64,000 nt of DNA from Plectosphaerella cucumerina (Eukaryota > Ascomycota > Sordariomycetes > Glomerellales > Plectosphaerellaceae): NCBI GenBank assembly GCA_020746995.1, contig JAGPXD010000002.1, positions 5,146,001-5,210,000 of the forward strand, given 5' to 3'. The translations under genes and the position numbers were made by a program. The notes under the pieces were generated by a model. It did not search any database and was not told the origin of the DNA. It saw only the letters and a program-made list of their open reading frames with translations. This document shows, in pieces, positions 1 to 13,051 of this stretch (its first letter is position 1; each line of letters opens with the position of its first letter).

Positions 1-3000
1 TTGACGACCAGATTGAATAGACTCAAGCACCACACGGCGCGAGACTGGCCTCGAGATACTGCCCCCAGGTCGCTTAGGCTCGCTGCATCTCCTGACTCGT
101 TTGGGGGGTCCGACATCTTCGTCCATAAGTTGATGCTTCGGCCTCCTATCCGGACGTCATGAACAGACTCTCTTTCACAAACCCTCCTGTTGCAAGACAA
201 CCACTACCGAGGGTGACGATGCGATGCTGCTTGATGGCAGCTTCATCTTGGGTGTCGCAATTACGGGCGCCCTCTCGAACCCCTCTCGCAAGGAGAGCTG
301 CTGCGACTGTTCTAGATAACTCGTCGTTCTCGTGAGGGAACGGAGCACCACAGAATCAAATGGCAATCTTACGGGGGTTCGGCTGAAGACCTCCCTCGAG
401 ACTGGTCACTGTGTTCGGAATCGGTGATCCGTGTGTTCTAACGCAGTTCGAAACTAGAAGATCTCCAAAGAAGCGATTCTGGCGCACCAGCACCGCGAGA
501 AGGCGTGTATGACAAGATAGGCGCCACCAGAACCTGTCATTTTGTGTATGTGGGGAGCATCATCTGACTGACGGTGCCACACTTCTATCGTCACGCAGTA
601 GATCCATGGGGAATGGATGCAGCCCTTTGCCTGCGATGATGCTCGGGTGGATGGATGACGGACGTGGTTTTCGGATCGCTGAATCTGGCTCGTAGAAGAC
701 GGCCAGGAGGGGTCGCAGAACGAGTGATTGCGTCAAGATGGGACGCCCAAAGTGGAAGCGTTGTCTTTGCCTGTAAGCAAGGCCACGATCGTCGAGAGAA
801 GACTTCATCAAGCATGAGGTGTGACGAGGCAGCTCAAGTGACGCTTTTGGAAGCCTTGGCACGATGATGTTTACGGCCGAGGAAGGGGATACTCCGTCAT
901 GCGTGTCTTGGCTTGGCTGGCGAAGCGTCAGAACTGCAGCATGCATGAGGGAAAACCCAGCAATGCAGAACACCAGATCGGCCACGCCGGGGATGAGCTC
1001 CTGCTTCCCCGTCCCCTGCTTCCCGCTCGCCATCCACCAGCGAGCCCACCTCATCGAAAGGACGCCGGACGTCACTTGGTCAATTTCTGGGTTCTGCAGC
1101 TTGGGCGGACACTCGACTTGTGACTGTGTATCGAAGGAGTCAGGCCGCAGTCAGAAAACCCACACGCACTCGTGAGCATAATCTTGGCTGTCCATGGCCG
1201 CGCAGGCTTACACGTCGTCTTCGAGAGCGTTATGCGTGCATGTGTCGAGGGTGGGCATGCAGCTGCAAGGTTGCAGATTGCGAGCCCACGAGTTGGGGGC
1301 CAGACAACAGCACAGGCGGTACAAAAGAATACCCATGGAGAGCAAGAAGCTCAATGGCGGGCTAATTCCGGGAGAATGAGATAATTTTGGGTAAGCTTTC
1401 CCGCAGCCATGTTCGAGTATGTTGGTGCCGGACGGAAACCATGGCACTCCGGAGAGATCATCGTTCTCAACGTGCGTGTTGAGAAGGACTGGGGGGTGCG
1501 GCGGCAACAAGGCGTCGTCGGTGGTGGTACGGTATGGCATGCCCGGGGGCCAACCCCAGGACGCGCGGAAACGGTCCAATCACGGCGAGAAAACCGGCTC
1601 CTGGTGTCCGTGTTCCCGATCCACGATCATGTGGTGGCTGGTCTGGTCTTGGTGAGTGCTTTCCGAAGAAGCCACCATGTTATTTCCCGAGTGTCCAATA
1701 TTTGCAAAGAGGGACAGGCAGTTGCGGGACGGGACGGGGCCCCGCCTCTGCCCCTGCTTTCGACACGGACTTTATCGGCCAAGGGATAGGCGCTGGCAAG
1801 ATAGAGGAAGGCGGAGTGTTGGAGCCTCTGAGAGATTTGCCGGTCCGTCTGGGCTCGCGGCTGGGGAGCATTTGGTGGATGATTCGTCTCATCGCCACCT
1901 GCCGGTCATGTGCTTGTGCTTCGAGCTGCCTGCCCCATACAGCACGGCGCGCGGCGCAGTGTGGAATGCCCAGTGATTATCCCGCATATTCACACCCCCA
2001 TGCCTGTTGTGGACGTGCGGCCGGGCCGTTGCAATCAGGCCAGGCCGATAATGTGGAGGATGTGCGCCAGGAGGACCCTGGATGTTTCGGCGCCTGCCTG
2101 CCTGCCTTGAGGCGGGGTAGGACATGACGCCTACGCCGTGCCACTCGTGCTGTAGAGAGTGTCCGACAACATCTTTTGATGCACTTGGTTGCCATAACAC
2201 GGATCAAGCGTGGACTGGCTCGCTGATCCTGTCCTATTTCGCGCGGCGAGGGTAAGGCTTCCTGCCAACTGTCGCCTGTCGCCTGGACTGCCGTGAAGAG
2301 AAGTCGTCTTGGAGGAGAACAGAAGCAGGGTGGAGCTGTCGGCGGTTTTCGAGGCTCTGGCCCCGTTCGAGGGGTGGCAAGCGGCTCAGAATGGGGCTTC
2401 TTTTAGCGATGCGACGAAGCCGATACCTGCCCGCGCTCGAGGTGGCGAGCAGCATAAGCTGTGATTGGCTTCCTCGGTCAGGGCCTGGAGGAGAGCTGCC
2501 CCTCTCGGGTGCTGTCGTTGGCCTTCAATCGCAAACGGCGCGCTGAAGGGAGCTAGAAGATGATACGGAGGAAAATAGACGGATGTTGTCCGATATTCTG
2601 TGGAGACGTGCACAAATTGTGGCCCTGGGAGCCGCCTGCAGGAAGTGCTTCACTTGGAGAAGAAGGTTCGCACATCCCAGGTGGCTTGATGGATGCTGTG
2701 CGATGAGGGTTGGTTCGACTTGGAAGTCGGGCGTGCGGGTGTGCGGGTGGTGATCTGCTGAATCCAGAACATTAGCGAATACCGAATCCAGCGACCTGCA
2801 TCCCACCTACAGGCTCCCCCTCTGGCCTTTCTCTGGGCGCATTCGGTGGACGACTCGGAGTGCCGCACAGAGAGGTCCCGTTTGTTGCAGGGTCCGGTCC
2901 ATCGTCGTCACTTGGTGGGGAGGGCGCGGCAACAAGAAGAAAAATCTGGAGAGGGAGAACTTGGCGGAGGGCGGCTCGGTGAAGCTCGTGTCATCGAGGC

Positions 3001-6000
3001 GGCATGTAGTGGTACCTGTACTGGTAGTGATGGAAGGCACCCCTCAGAGTCGCACCTTCCCATCCATGGGCACGGAATCTGGCGTGTGTGGTGTTCCTCT
3101 GGGGGTTGGTGCCAGGGTGGGCAGGTGCAGGTAAGGTGCAGGCAGGTTCAGGACACTGGAGTGCGGGCAAGGCAAGTACGGCCACGGTGGTTCTTTCCGT
3201 CCCAAATGAGGCAGAGATGTTGTCAACGAGCCTTCAGGTTCCTGATGATTGCATTGCCGGCATCTTTCTCAGCCGTCGCTTCTCGCTCTCTTCCGGGAGG
3301 CGAAGATGCTCGGCGCTGCACGCCTTTGCGAAGGAATCAAGCGTTCACGAAGAGAGCCGCCCTTCGCGTCAGGGCACCTCACCTTGCAGCAGGCCCCAGG
3401 CGGCAGAAGCTCGTTGCAACCTCCAAAGCCGCCAGCGCCAGCGCCCACCCACCCACACCCACACTTCTTCCCTCCGTGGCTCGGTGGACGCCGCAGCTCC
3501 CCCGAACCAGCAGTCATCGGCACTCGTTTTTTCGCAAGCCGTGCCGACCGGCCGATGAGTGGCCGGCCGCCAGCACCGAAGCACCATGCAGACGCAGTTA
3601 GGGGTCGTGTCCTCTTGGCTCAGGGCCTCGGAGGTCCAGAAATGGTCCAGCCGATGCGCAGCAGCCAGACGCAAGGTGTTACTACCCACGGTGTCGTGAG
3701 CCGAGTGAGCCATTCATCCATCCCCCGGCAGGCTCGCTGAGATGTATCTGTCTCGGTGTGCAAATCAAGAGGTTGGCCAAGGCCTAGCGCGGACTAACAT
3801 CCAGACTTCGCAGGCGCCATGATCGAAACGAGTCGCCCTCGGGCGAGGGATTTTGACGCATATCCAGCCGGTAGACTTCGGCCGGGCCGAACTAGAACGC
3901 ACACAACTGGCGCTCGCTGTTGCGAAGAGACGGGACATTGGCACAACAAGCACGGTTCTGAACGCATCTCGAGTCCTTCGGGCTTCGTCCCGCCACATGT
4001 CCGAGATGGATACGATGCAGACTTCCTGCGCCAGGTGTTCTCCAGCCAGTGCTGACCCCACGTCAGGAGACACGCCCTCGATCGGATGACAAGTTCAATT
4101 CATTGTGGGCAGAAAGCAACATTGACGGCACCCTCGGCTTGCAGGCCCTGATTCGCGTCTCCGACGAACATCACATTGACAAGGTGTTTCAGTCATATAT
4201 CACTATCAGACCAGTCTTCTTTTGCTCCGGGCCTCACACCCTTCCCACCAACCCGCCATCACCCTCGCATTGCACACCAACGGACGATACGGCGATGCAC
4301 TGGCGGATTATCGTATCAAGAATGGCAAGTCCGTTCAGACGCCGCCGCAGAACCAGCCTTGGTGTCTGCAGGGCGCCGAACGGCCTGTGCCCGTCAACCT
4401 ACTAGCCTGCTGGAATGCTTGTTCAACCCCCCGCTTCAGGACCCATTGGAGGCGGCTCCAATGCCCCATTACTCCGCGTGAGATTCGAAATGGACCCCTC
4501 CTCCGTCGCATCAGTCAACAAGGTCTGCTGTACGGGAATCTCGCCATCGCCAATCCAACACCCACGGGCTGACCTCATGCATCATCCCCCGGCGGGCATG
4601 CCGCCAGGGGATTTCGCGCGGAAACCCCAGCCGGCCAGTCTCGCCTGGTCTGGCCTCCTCCTCCATGGCACGACCTTTGAGGACCCCGGACAGGCCAGGG
4701 AAACATTCTCCCGGCTCGCCGTGAGGCGCACGCATGGCACAGGACGCCCCGCCGACTGTGCTCGAGTACTGGACGGGGACACGATGTGACGGACGACGGG
4801 CGGCTCTGACTCTGTGGTTTTCTCCGTCTCCGTTGAGACTTAAGACCCCCCTACCGGCTCCAGTAGCGTTCACCAACTACGCGCACACCAGCTCTACAGC
4901 CAGGCGCGGGCGGCACCTAGTGGGATCAATCGCGCGCTACTCTTCTTCGGACGGGGCCATCTAGATGGCAAGAGCGGAACTGGGGCTTGCCGCTGGATGG
5001 CTCGATTCTGGGCAGTGGGTTTGCCGTCCCTTTCCCAGTGCCCGTCCCACGCCGTTGATTCGTCTTTCTCCTCGCCTGCCCTGCCTATGGCGACGAATCT
5101 TTCACCCGCGACATACGCTGACCAGTTGGGCGCTGCAGCACCCGAGATATCCAGCCCCGGTCGAGAGGGATCCTGTGGTGCTAACTAATGCTAATGGCTG
5201 GTCAATGGGAAAATTCTCCAGATGCTCGCTTCGGCATGAGCGCTTAAGTCTGCCAGGTCGACAGACACAGACCCGAGGGCCATGTTGCAACGGCGTGCGT
5301 GCCTCGGCGCATTTGCATGGCCGATGCACCAGGCAAAACGGTGCGGCCATTTCCGTGCTGAGGCACAACGGCGCGCGCAGAACCTCGACGTTTGAAGCCC
5401 CTCTGCTGGGGGTTGAAAGCCAGAAAGGTACCGCGAAAGTACACAACCTTGGTTCCCCCGGGGGTCCGCCGTGGAAGACGACCTTGGACTCGCACTCTTG
5501 CCTCACGCAGCGCACTAGTCTCCATCCCCATCACCGATGGATGGTGTGGGTTGACTGGCATGCGCCAACACATGCGCCCCCCCTCCCCTAACACACACCA
5601 CTCATCCACCCCTCCCTGGTCCTGTCGACATTCGCATATCCGCCAGACACCCCCTCCCCCCCTCTCCCCTTCCCCTCCCCCTCCAGATACCCTGAAAGTC
5701 GCCCGTTCCTTGCACCCTCCTGGAGAAAGATCAAGTGGCATGCCCGCAGGTGCATGACATCGCGCACGCCCTCACGCCCATTTGCCTTGTTCGGACACCC
5801 GGTCGATGCTACTACCGTCCCCTCGACGCCTTGGCGCCACATCCTAGAAGAACAAGGCTAGGTAGGGCCCATCTAGACCACCGGAGGCTATATATCCCAC
5901 CCCTCGTTCCTCCTTCGATACCTCGCCTGGCTCTTGACGACCTCATAAGCACCACTTCCCTTGGGTCATTGTTTGTTTTATAGGCCAATTGGTCTGTCAA

Positions 6001-6678
6001 TGGCTGGGTTTCCTTAATACCCCCCCTTTCCTCCAGCCTGTACACTTGTATTATCTCCAACACCCCGCGGACGACACCCAATACACGACTTGGGTGCTCA
6101 TCTACGGTCTTTCTGGGCGGCACTTTGCATCATCTTTGTTTCTGCTCCAGACCGGGATTCAAGTCTCGAGTCACGAATCCAGGGACCTGACATCACATCA
6201 GCCCTGTTTGCTCGATCTCTCTCGTTTTGAGGATCCAAGGCATCTCGCCAACCCACCAAACCCCGCGAAAGGCAACCAGCACCTCCCCATCCGTGCGCTC
6301 CACCACCAACCGGACACCCGGCCATCGCACCACGATCGCTTCACCACGAAACGTTTGGACAGTTTAGGCTGCGAGGGAGAAGAGTGCCTACAAGGCTTGG
6401 CATCTTCGAACCGTGTTCTTGTCGGCTGTGGAACGAAGGTCAACGGTCAGAACAGACTGTGTGGCAGCTTTCCCCCTCCGTACCTGAGTACAGGCTCCTC
6501 CTGTTGTCTCTGTTGCTGCAGTTCCACGAAGAACCTTCGGAGAGCTTGTGACTGGCTTTGAGGCCGGAGGCGCATAAAATACAGCCCTTCTCAAGTCCCT
6601 TCACGCTCGTCGTGTAGCCTGCTGCTTCTTCCCACCACATCTACCACACGCATTCCTGCCGTGTGCAACCACGCCAAC
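1..6678. other. Intergenic region with leader of the GT2 gene
   Basis: I see no supportable gene here. The open frames on both strands overlap one another, have biased composition and show no recognisable domain. The last 800 bases look like promoter and leader of the glycosyltransferase gene: a C-rich tract at about 5637-5695, a TATA-like TATATAT at 5888-5894, and then DNA with a single ATG before the true start. No tRNA-like or transposon-like structure was found. A small GC-rich hairpin (GGCGG/CCGCC, 4591-4605) is the only local structure noticed. Confidence 0.6.
6000..6017 (+). promoter_or_regulatory. Upstream ORF in the GT2 leader
   Basis: A six-codon ORF (M-A-G-F-P-stop) holds the only ATG between the TATA-like box at 5888 and the GT2 start at 6679. 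It matters only if transcription starts at the distal TATA. A second TATA-like ATAAAATA at about 6573 would give a short leader without it. Confidence 0.3.
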
Positions 6679-8321
6679 ATGCTTGGCTTCCTCGACCACA
6701 TCATCCCCTCGTGGGCTCCCTCTTGGACCACTTCCGCTTGGTTCTATCTCTTCGTTGTCCTTTGGTAAGCTGCATTGGCTCAGGCACTGGCAAATATCAA
6801 ACAGCTGACACAGCCAGGGTGCACCGCTACACACGTTTGTTCGTGCACTGCGTCAGCCACTGGATATACAAGTCGAAGCCGATACCCGCCAAGCCGTCGT
6901 TCACAGCTGACGACGTGACCGTCGTCATCCCCACCATCCACAATGTTCCCGAAGAGCTCCGACCTTCCCTCGAGAGCATCCTCGCCTGCAAGCCGCACGG
7001 CCTCCTCCTCGTCACCACCTGCGACAAGCACGACGCCCTCGAGAAGATGGCGAGCACGCTTCCCCACCCCAACGTGCAGGTTCTGTCGACACCCATCGCC
7101 AACAAGCGCCTGCAGGTGTGCGAGGCCCTTCCCGAGGTCTCCACCAAGATCACCATCATGGCTGACGACGATGTCACATGGCCTTCCACTCTGATGCCTT
7201 GGATCCTAGCTCCTTTCGAAGACCCCAAGATGGGCGGTGTCGGTACCTGCCAGAGGGTCCAGCGCGTGTGGGACGGTCCCCTCTCTACCCGGATCTTCAA
7301 CTGGCTGGGCGCGGCGTACATTGAGCGCCGCAACTTTGAGATCTCCGCCACTCACAACATCGACGGTGGCACTTCGTGCATGTCCGGCCGCACCGGCGCC
7401 TATCGGTCCGAGATCCTCTCCAGCCACGACTTCCTCGAGGGCTTCAAGACGGAGAAGTGGGGTCCGTACATTCTCAACGCCGACGACGACAACTTTGTCA
7501 CTCGCTGGCTTGTGAGCCACCAGTGGAAGACCTGGATCCAGTATGAGAAGGAGTGCGAGATCGAGACCACCCTGGAGAACAGCACAAAGTTCTTGTACCA
7601 GTGCTCGCGCTGGGCCCGCAGCAACTGGAGGAGCAACTGGACCAGCCTCGTGACTGAGGGCCATGTTCTCAGGTGAGACAAGCTTATTTTCTCGCTTCTG
7701 TACCAGAAAATGCTAACACGAGGAAAGGCAACAACCCTGGTGCACCTATGCGCTTCACATCGCCACCTTCACCTCCCTGGCCTTCCTTTTCGACCCCCTC
7801 ATCATCTACGCACTGTGGAAGGGCACCGCCGAGTGGGACCCTGTCAGCCGCCAGCAAGCCTTCTGGGCTCAGGTCATCTTTGTCTTTGGCTTCACCAAGA
7901 CGGTCAAGTTGATGGGACTGTTCAGGCGCAACCCTAGCGATGTCATGTTCCTCCCGGCGACGATCCTGTTTGGCTGGTTCCACGGCCTGATCAAACTCTA
8001 CGCGCTGTCCACCCTCAAGATGGTGAGTCCAGTCATACTCGTCGCTATTCGAGCTGAAGGACTTACACGATTATTTAGACCTCTTGGGGCAGCAGAGCTG
8101 ACGGTGACGCCAACGACGACGTCCGGCTGACGCCCCGTCCTAAGCGCGCCACCAGCCTAACAACGCCTCCCAACGGCCATGACCTGATCCGCTACCGCCC
8201 CGATCGCCACTTCTCCGAAAAGAGCGGCGAAAAGGAGGCCTTCAGGTCTGCTGCCACGGGCACCATGACCGAGGTCAGGCCGCATATCACCTTCTCGCGG
8301 CTCGAAGCCCCGTCTCACTGA
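6679..8321 (+). CDS. GT2: Membrane family 2 glycosyltransferase (GT2/Cps1-like polysaccharide synthase)
   Basis: Predicted processive family 2 glycosyltransferase of the fungal Cps1/hyaluronan-synthase-like group, acting at the plasma membrane to make an extracellular polysaccharide. Four exons (6679-6764, 6818-7672, 7728-8022, 8079-8321) give 492 residues, and all three introns keep frame. An N-terminal membrane segment (about residues 20-45) precedes the catalytic domain. Visible motifs are the UDP-sugar-binding D-D near residues 60-61, the DDD metal-binding motif at 145-147, a second acidic N-A-D-D-D at 249-253, and QxxRW (QCSRW) at 290-294. Hydrophobic segments follow, then a polar tail of about 80 residues. 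The start is the first ATG in frame with the hydrophobic N-terminus. Orthologues in Zymoseptoria and Fusarium are needed for hyphal growth on solid surfaces and for plant infection (established knowledge). The polymer made is not settled by the sequence. Confidence 0.93.
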
Positions 8322-10055
8322 CAGGGCGCGATGGCATCACGAATTTACGACATGAAATGAACGACGACGAAGACGAAAGAGGGTTGGTGAGATGAAGGCC
8401 AGAGGCGGAAACAGGACCCTGGCGCCACGGTGCATCTCCCCCCAGAAAGGCGGCCCCGTGCCGGTCGGCTGGTCACACTGGTGGCCGCCGGAACATGGGA
8501 CCAGGAACGGGCCCAGCGCCACGTCCGCGTCACGGCGGCGGGTTGCGTCGGGTCTTTATTTTTGGGACGGGCGGTTGGCTTACTCGGGGCAAAAAGGCGG
8601 ACATTCTCTGCTCTTCTTTTGCATCTGCATCCGGATTTGAAACCTGCAGCACCGGCGCTGTATTGCATTGGCCGTTGGATTTTTCATCATTTTCAGCAGC
8701 ATTGCGGCAAGGGTGAGCAGGCCGTTGCGTCTCTACGAAGGGAACCAACGGGCTCATCCAGGTGGGAGGAGCATTTGTTACTTTTCTGGGAAGGGTCGGC
8801 ACTTTTGTCCAAATTTTTGTTATTGAAAAATTTCCTACTTCACTGTTCGCACCACGCACTTGTGCAGTCACAAGATGGATGAAGGCTTTGTCACGTCTTG
8901 GGGAGATAGAGACGACAACAGATTGTCCAGAAGAAGGAGGCAAAATACAGGGCAAGAGGAAGACCCAAATTTCTGACCGATACGAGTCGCGCCTTCTCTT
9001 GGTATCACGCGGTGGTGATGACCATGAAATTCCCCGGATGGGCGCAGCAGGCCACATGTTCGTAGTCGTCGTCGTCGAGTCCAGGCGCAAAATGTCAGAC
9101 ATTGAGGGGTGGTGGTCGCATGGCTCATCAGATCGTCCAGTAGCTCGATCGAGTGGCACTAACAACAACCCACCCCGCCACCCCCCTTCGGACCCAAGAC
9201 ATGGCGTTGTCACACGACATCTCTGGGGTCTCGGACAGCCACACACACGCGGCGACCCAGAGGTCATAACAGCCTCCTTCATATACGAGGACAGACGAAT
9301 GGCGAGAGGGTGTCTTGGGACGACACCATCTCCGGTATCGAAATGATGGGAGGCATCACCGGCCCCAGGCAGGCAAAGGCAAGGCAACGCTGGATGGGAT
9401 TGCCTTTTTTGGCCGTCCGTCGAACAGGAGGAGGAGGCGTCCACCCTAGTCGTCACGGCCGAAGATCGAGGAGGGTTGCTTTGTGCTCGGACTAGCCGCA
9501 AGCTGGGCTGTTGCTTATACAGATCCACGAGACGACATGCTGCTGACGTTGTCAGGTCAGAATGCAACAGCTGCCCTCCTCTTCAGACGCCGGACGTCAT
9601 GCCGGTAACGCTGCCCTCTTGGGAGGGAGGGCAGATCTGCCAGCCGAGCAGCACATCCGGAGCCTGACGAACCCCGAGCCTCGAGGGCAACGGGCCACGG
9701 CCCCGAGGCGCATCATATCGCAGTTTGCGCGCTTTCCAGAGCCTCACGCGGGTTTCTGCTGCCGACGGAGATTTGCCCGGGGCCTGCGCTCTTCGGAGCC
9801 GTCATTGAGTGGAGGGACGTACGACGGCGACGACGGCCTGCCTGGCCCACCCTGGAACTGGAACGTTGGTCGGCTAGATCTCACTCTGTAGTCGTGCAAC
9901 CCACACACCCCGCCTCTTGGTGGTCGAGCCTTGCTTATTAGCTGCTGAGACAGGGACAGGGGCCTCTGGTTTTAGCACGATCACCTTCTGCAAGGCCATC
10001 CTGAACGGGCTTTCGGTTGGTGAACCCCCTCCATCTGAAAGCTGCAGTGCGCCCC

Positions 10056-10158
10056 CAGGCGCCTGGAGGCGCACCAAGCTAGCCCGTGCCTCGCCGTCGC
10101 GCACGGGCTAGCTTCAAGCCGCCTGGTGGGGAGGATGATGATGTGCCTCCAGCGCCTG
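10056..10158. repeat. Nested inverted repeat
   Basis: A perfect 14-bp inverted repeat (AAGCTAGCCCGTGC at 10076-10089 and its complement at 10101-10114) has an 11-nt loop. It sits inside an outer imperfect pair (10056-10074 with 10143-10158, CAGGCGC..TGGAGGC type, with small bulges). No gene lies within 1.7 kb. Confidence 0.7.
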
Positions 10159-11720
10159 TGACCCCCAACCGCACGGCCTGGCTCCAGATTGCGATGAATA
10201 ACACATGCAGAGCAGGCTTGTTATGATGTGATGGGATGGAGCTCGGAGAATAGGGTAGTGCTGCGCCTGTGCTTGGCGGAGAACGAAGGGGGGCTGGCGC
10301 ATTAGACTGGACGTTGGCGATCATCGGTTCGTGAGGAAGCAAAGCACTGGCCATTGAGCAGTGGTGCTATGGCCAGCTTGTTGACCAGGACATTGCTTGC
10401 ACAAGCTTGAAGCTGGCTGTAGCTAACGAAGACCGGATGAATGCTTGGCATAGAGAGAATCGAGGAGAGGAGGAGAAGGTCGTCTGCCCGGGCAATGCTG
10501 CTCAACGTCAATACTCGGCCGTCTTGTCGTGACGAGTGTTGAAACGTCCATCGAACACTGAACTGACCTAGGCCTCTGGTCCAGGTTCCCTGTCGCCAAC
10601 ACATGCACGACATTCATCATCCCAAGGTGGCCAGGGGTCTTGTCTTACTCGTCGTATCCACCTGGAGCGCCCTAAAGCGACACCCTCCCCAGGCATTTCC
10701 CCCACTGCCTAACCAGAACGGTTGCATCGTCAGTGAGGGGAAAAGACTGGCTCGAATGCTGAAGGTCCAGTGGTCGTTGCGCACGATTGTTGGCCAGACT
10801 AGCTGGTTGTGGTTCCTGCTCGCACGATCCATCGGAGCACTAGGACGAGCCTCGAGGAGGATCTTGGCTGGAGGAGGCGTCGACGGGCTGGGGGAGGAGC
10901 ATGGCCGGGGTCTGTAGAGATTAACCATGTTGTGTTGCGTTCTGCTGACGAGTTGATGCCACTTGCAATCGCTGCAGGGCTCTCTCTCGGCGAGAATCGA
11001 GACACCTGCCCAAAGCAGAGGACTAGGTCCATGGCAACGCCTTGAAGCGGCGCCGTGCAGTTGCAACGGCGTGCGGGCAAAGGGGGAAACGCGCAAGCTC
11101 ATTCCCCACCCGCCCTGAACAATACATGCATCGACAGATGCAGTCCGTCGTCAGTGATCGGCCGGGGATTGCGGCGTCTGCAGGCGATTCCAATGCGTGC
11201 TTCCTTCCCCTCTCCGTCTCCCTGCGGGACCGAGGGTGTAGGGTACTCGTTGGCATGATTGATGCGATGTGCTTGTGCTTGTAGCCTTGCGAGAAGCACC
11301 AAGCAGGGTGCGCCTCTTGACTTGGACTTGCGCAGGCGACCAACGTTGTCGTACGATGTGATAGAATTGCGGCATGTGGCTCCACGGGCCACAACAATGT
11401 AGACGAGGAAGTATTTTGGTCCCATGCCGTTGATTTGTTTGGTGCTTTCGGCGCTTGTGAGTTTTGGATTCTGGTGTTGGTCGGCAATGGAGACGAACTT
11501 GAGATATCTGGTCTTGGCTTGGATTGCCATGTCAGGCTTGTCCCTTTCGTCTCGGACCTGCGTCTGCGCACTGCATGCTGCTAATGGTTTGAAGGTGTCC
11601 CGAGAGAGAATGGAGCCAAGGCATCTCGATCGAGTACATTTGTGTCTGCAAGAGGCAGGCCACTTTGTGCTCGGCAGCAAATTCGCACGAGGTGTGTACC
11701 TGTAGGTGGTGATTGTCGTT

Positions 11721-11744
11721 CACCGAGGTAGGAAGGCCTCGGTG
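11721..11744. repeat. 8-bp hairpin CACCGAGG/CCTCGGTG
   Basis: Perfect 8-bp stem with an 8-nt loop in non-coding DNA. It is short enough to be a chance occurrence. Confidence 0.5.
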
Positions 11745-11929
11745 GTTATCATGCGGGGGAAATGAGGCTCGCCATGGCAATTCGGCATGCCCGTACGAGT
11801 ACATGTGATGCGATATCGATGAGGGATTGAGCGATGATCCATTGGCAATGGTTTGGGGCTTCTTCGGCCAGCGAGGTTGCATCGGTCGGTGGGAGTTGAC
11901 CGATTGCAGGTTGCCCCTTCCCTCGCTCG

Positions 11930-11955
11930 CAGGCCCCAGGCCCCAGGCCCCAGGC
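11930..11955. repeat. CAGGCCC tandem repeat
   Basis: Three and a half or more head-to-tail copies of the 7-mer CAGGCCC, without mismatch. A simple minisatellite in intergenic DNA. Confidence 0.8.
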
Positions 11956-12999
11956 GACCCCGTCCGTGCTGACCTGGCGCACCTGCCTCTTGCCTCCAGC
12001 GTCGCTCGCTATTGCCTCTTTCCTGCCTGCCTCCATCCACCTCGATGCAGTGCTCCTGCCGCGTCCACTGCGCCGCGCCTTCCTCCCCCTGCCTTGTCTG
12101 TCCTTCCGTCTCCCGGAGCACCGCCCGACGTCCGATGGCCCGGAAAAAGAAAGCTGCCGGGCTCGGTGTGGTCGCTGTCAGCGCTGTCGTCCGATGCCTG
12201 CCATGACCGAGCCCCGGGTAGCCACATGAATGTCTGGTCATCAACTTTTTCGCTTTCCTAGCGCGACCTCGCCAAGAGATCATCGACACGGAGGGCATCC
12301 CCTTTCAAGCTCGATAATATGCCCGGAACTCGAGCACTGCCCCGCGTATCGCTACGGCCAAACACACCCCGGAACTGGACCTGGACCTAGACATGGACAT
12401 CGCGGAAAGCCGAGGAATGGTGGATCAGGTCCGCGATTCCCCAGTCGCCCTCTCCATACACTGCTCCCTTCGCCGACACGGGGGCGTAGAGACGAGAGGG
12501 GGCTCGGCTCGGGACACAGCACGCAAGTGACGCACACGAATCCCGTCTGACCAGACCAAAGAAGAGAGGACCTCGAAGGAGCAACATTCGCAGGCCCATT
12601 GGATCAAGGTCATTCCACTCCTCGTCTCAGCATCGCAGAAAAATGACATCTCAGGCAGGGTCCACGGTCCACACTACAGAGAGAAACTTCGCCTTCCGGT
12701 CCTGCGCAGCTCCACGAATACTTCACATACGAATACTCTGCCTTCGTCATCCCGCACCACCTCCCCTCGCGTACGAGTAGCGCCCTCCCCACGCCGATGC
12801 ATGGCGGCATCCATTGCCCCCACAGCCGTCGAAGGCGCCGTCCTCTCAATGCTACATCGCCCAGGGCCATTACTGCTCGCTCAATGTTGGCTGGCCCGCG
12901 CCAGGTCGGCAATGGACTGGAGTTGGTGGCAACCAAGCTTCGTCGGCAAAAGGGCCAAAGAACCCTCCCATACACTTATGCGAACGATAGATCATTCCT

Positions 13000-13051
13000 G
13001 GGGGGAGGGGGGGCAACCTATCGAAACGGCCCCCCGACCCCCCGACCCCCC
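13000..13051. repeat. Poly-G tract facing poly-C tract
   Basis: A G-rich run (13000-13013, one interrupting A) is followed after 16 nt by a C-rich run with two GA interruptions (13030-13051). The two can pair as a hairpin, or fold separately as G-quadruplex and i-motif. Confidence 0.6.

Noticed and set aside
2846..3601. 251-codon open frame on the plus strand
   Set aside because: No domain; composition follows local GC; several overlapping frames equally open.
8530..9567. 345-codon open frame on the minus strand
   Set aside because: Biased, repetitive composition, no domain, overlaps several other frames, no leader or splice logic; chance ORF in GC-rich DNA.
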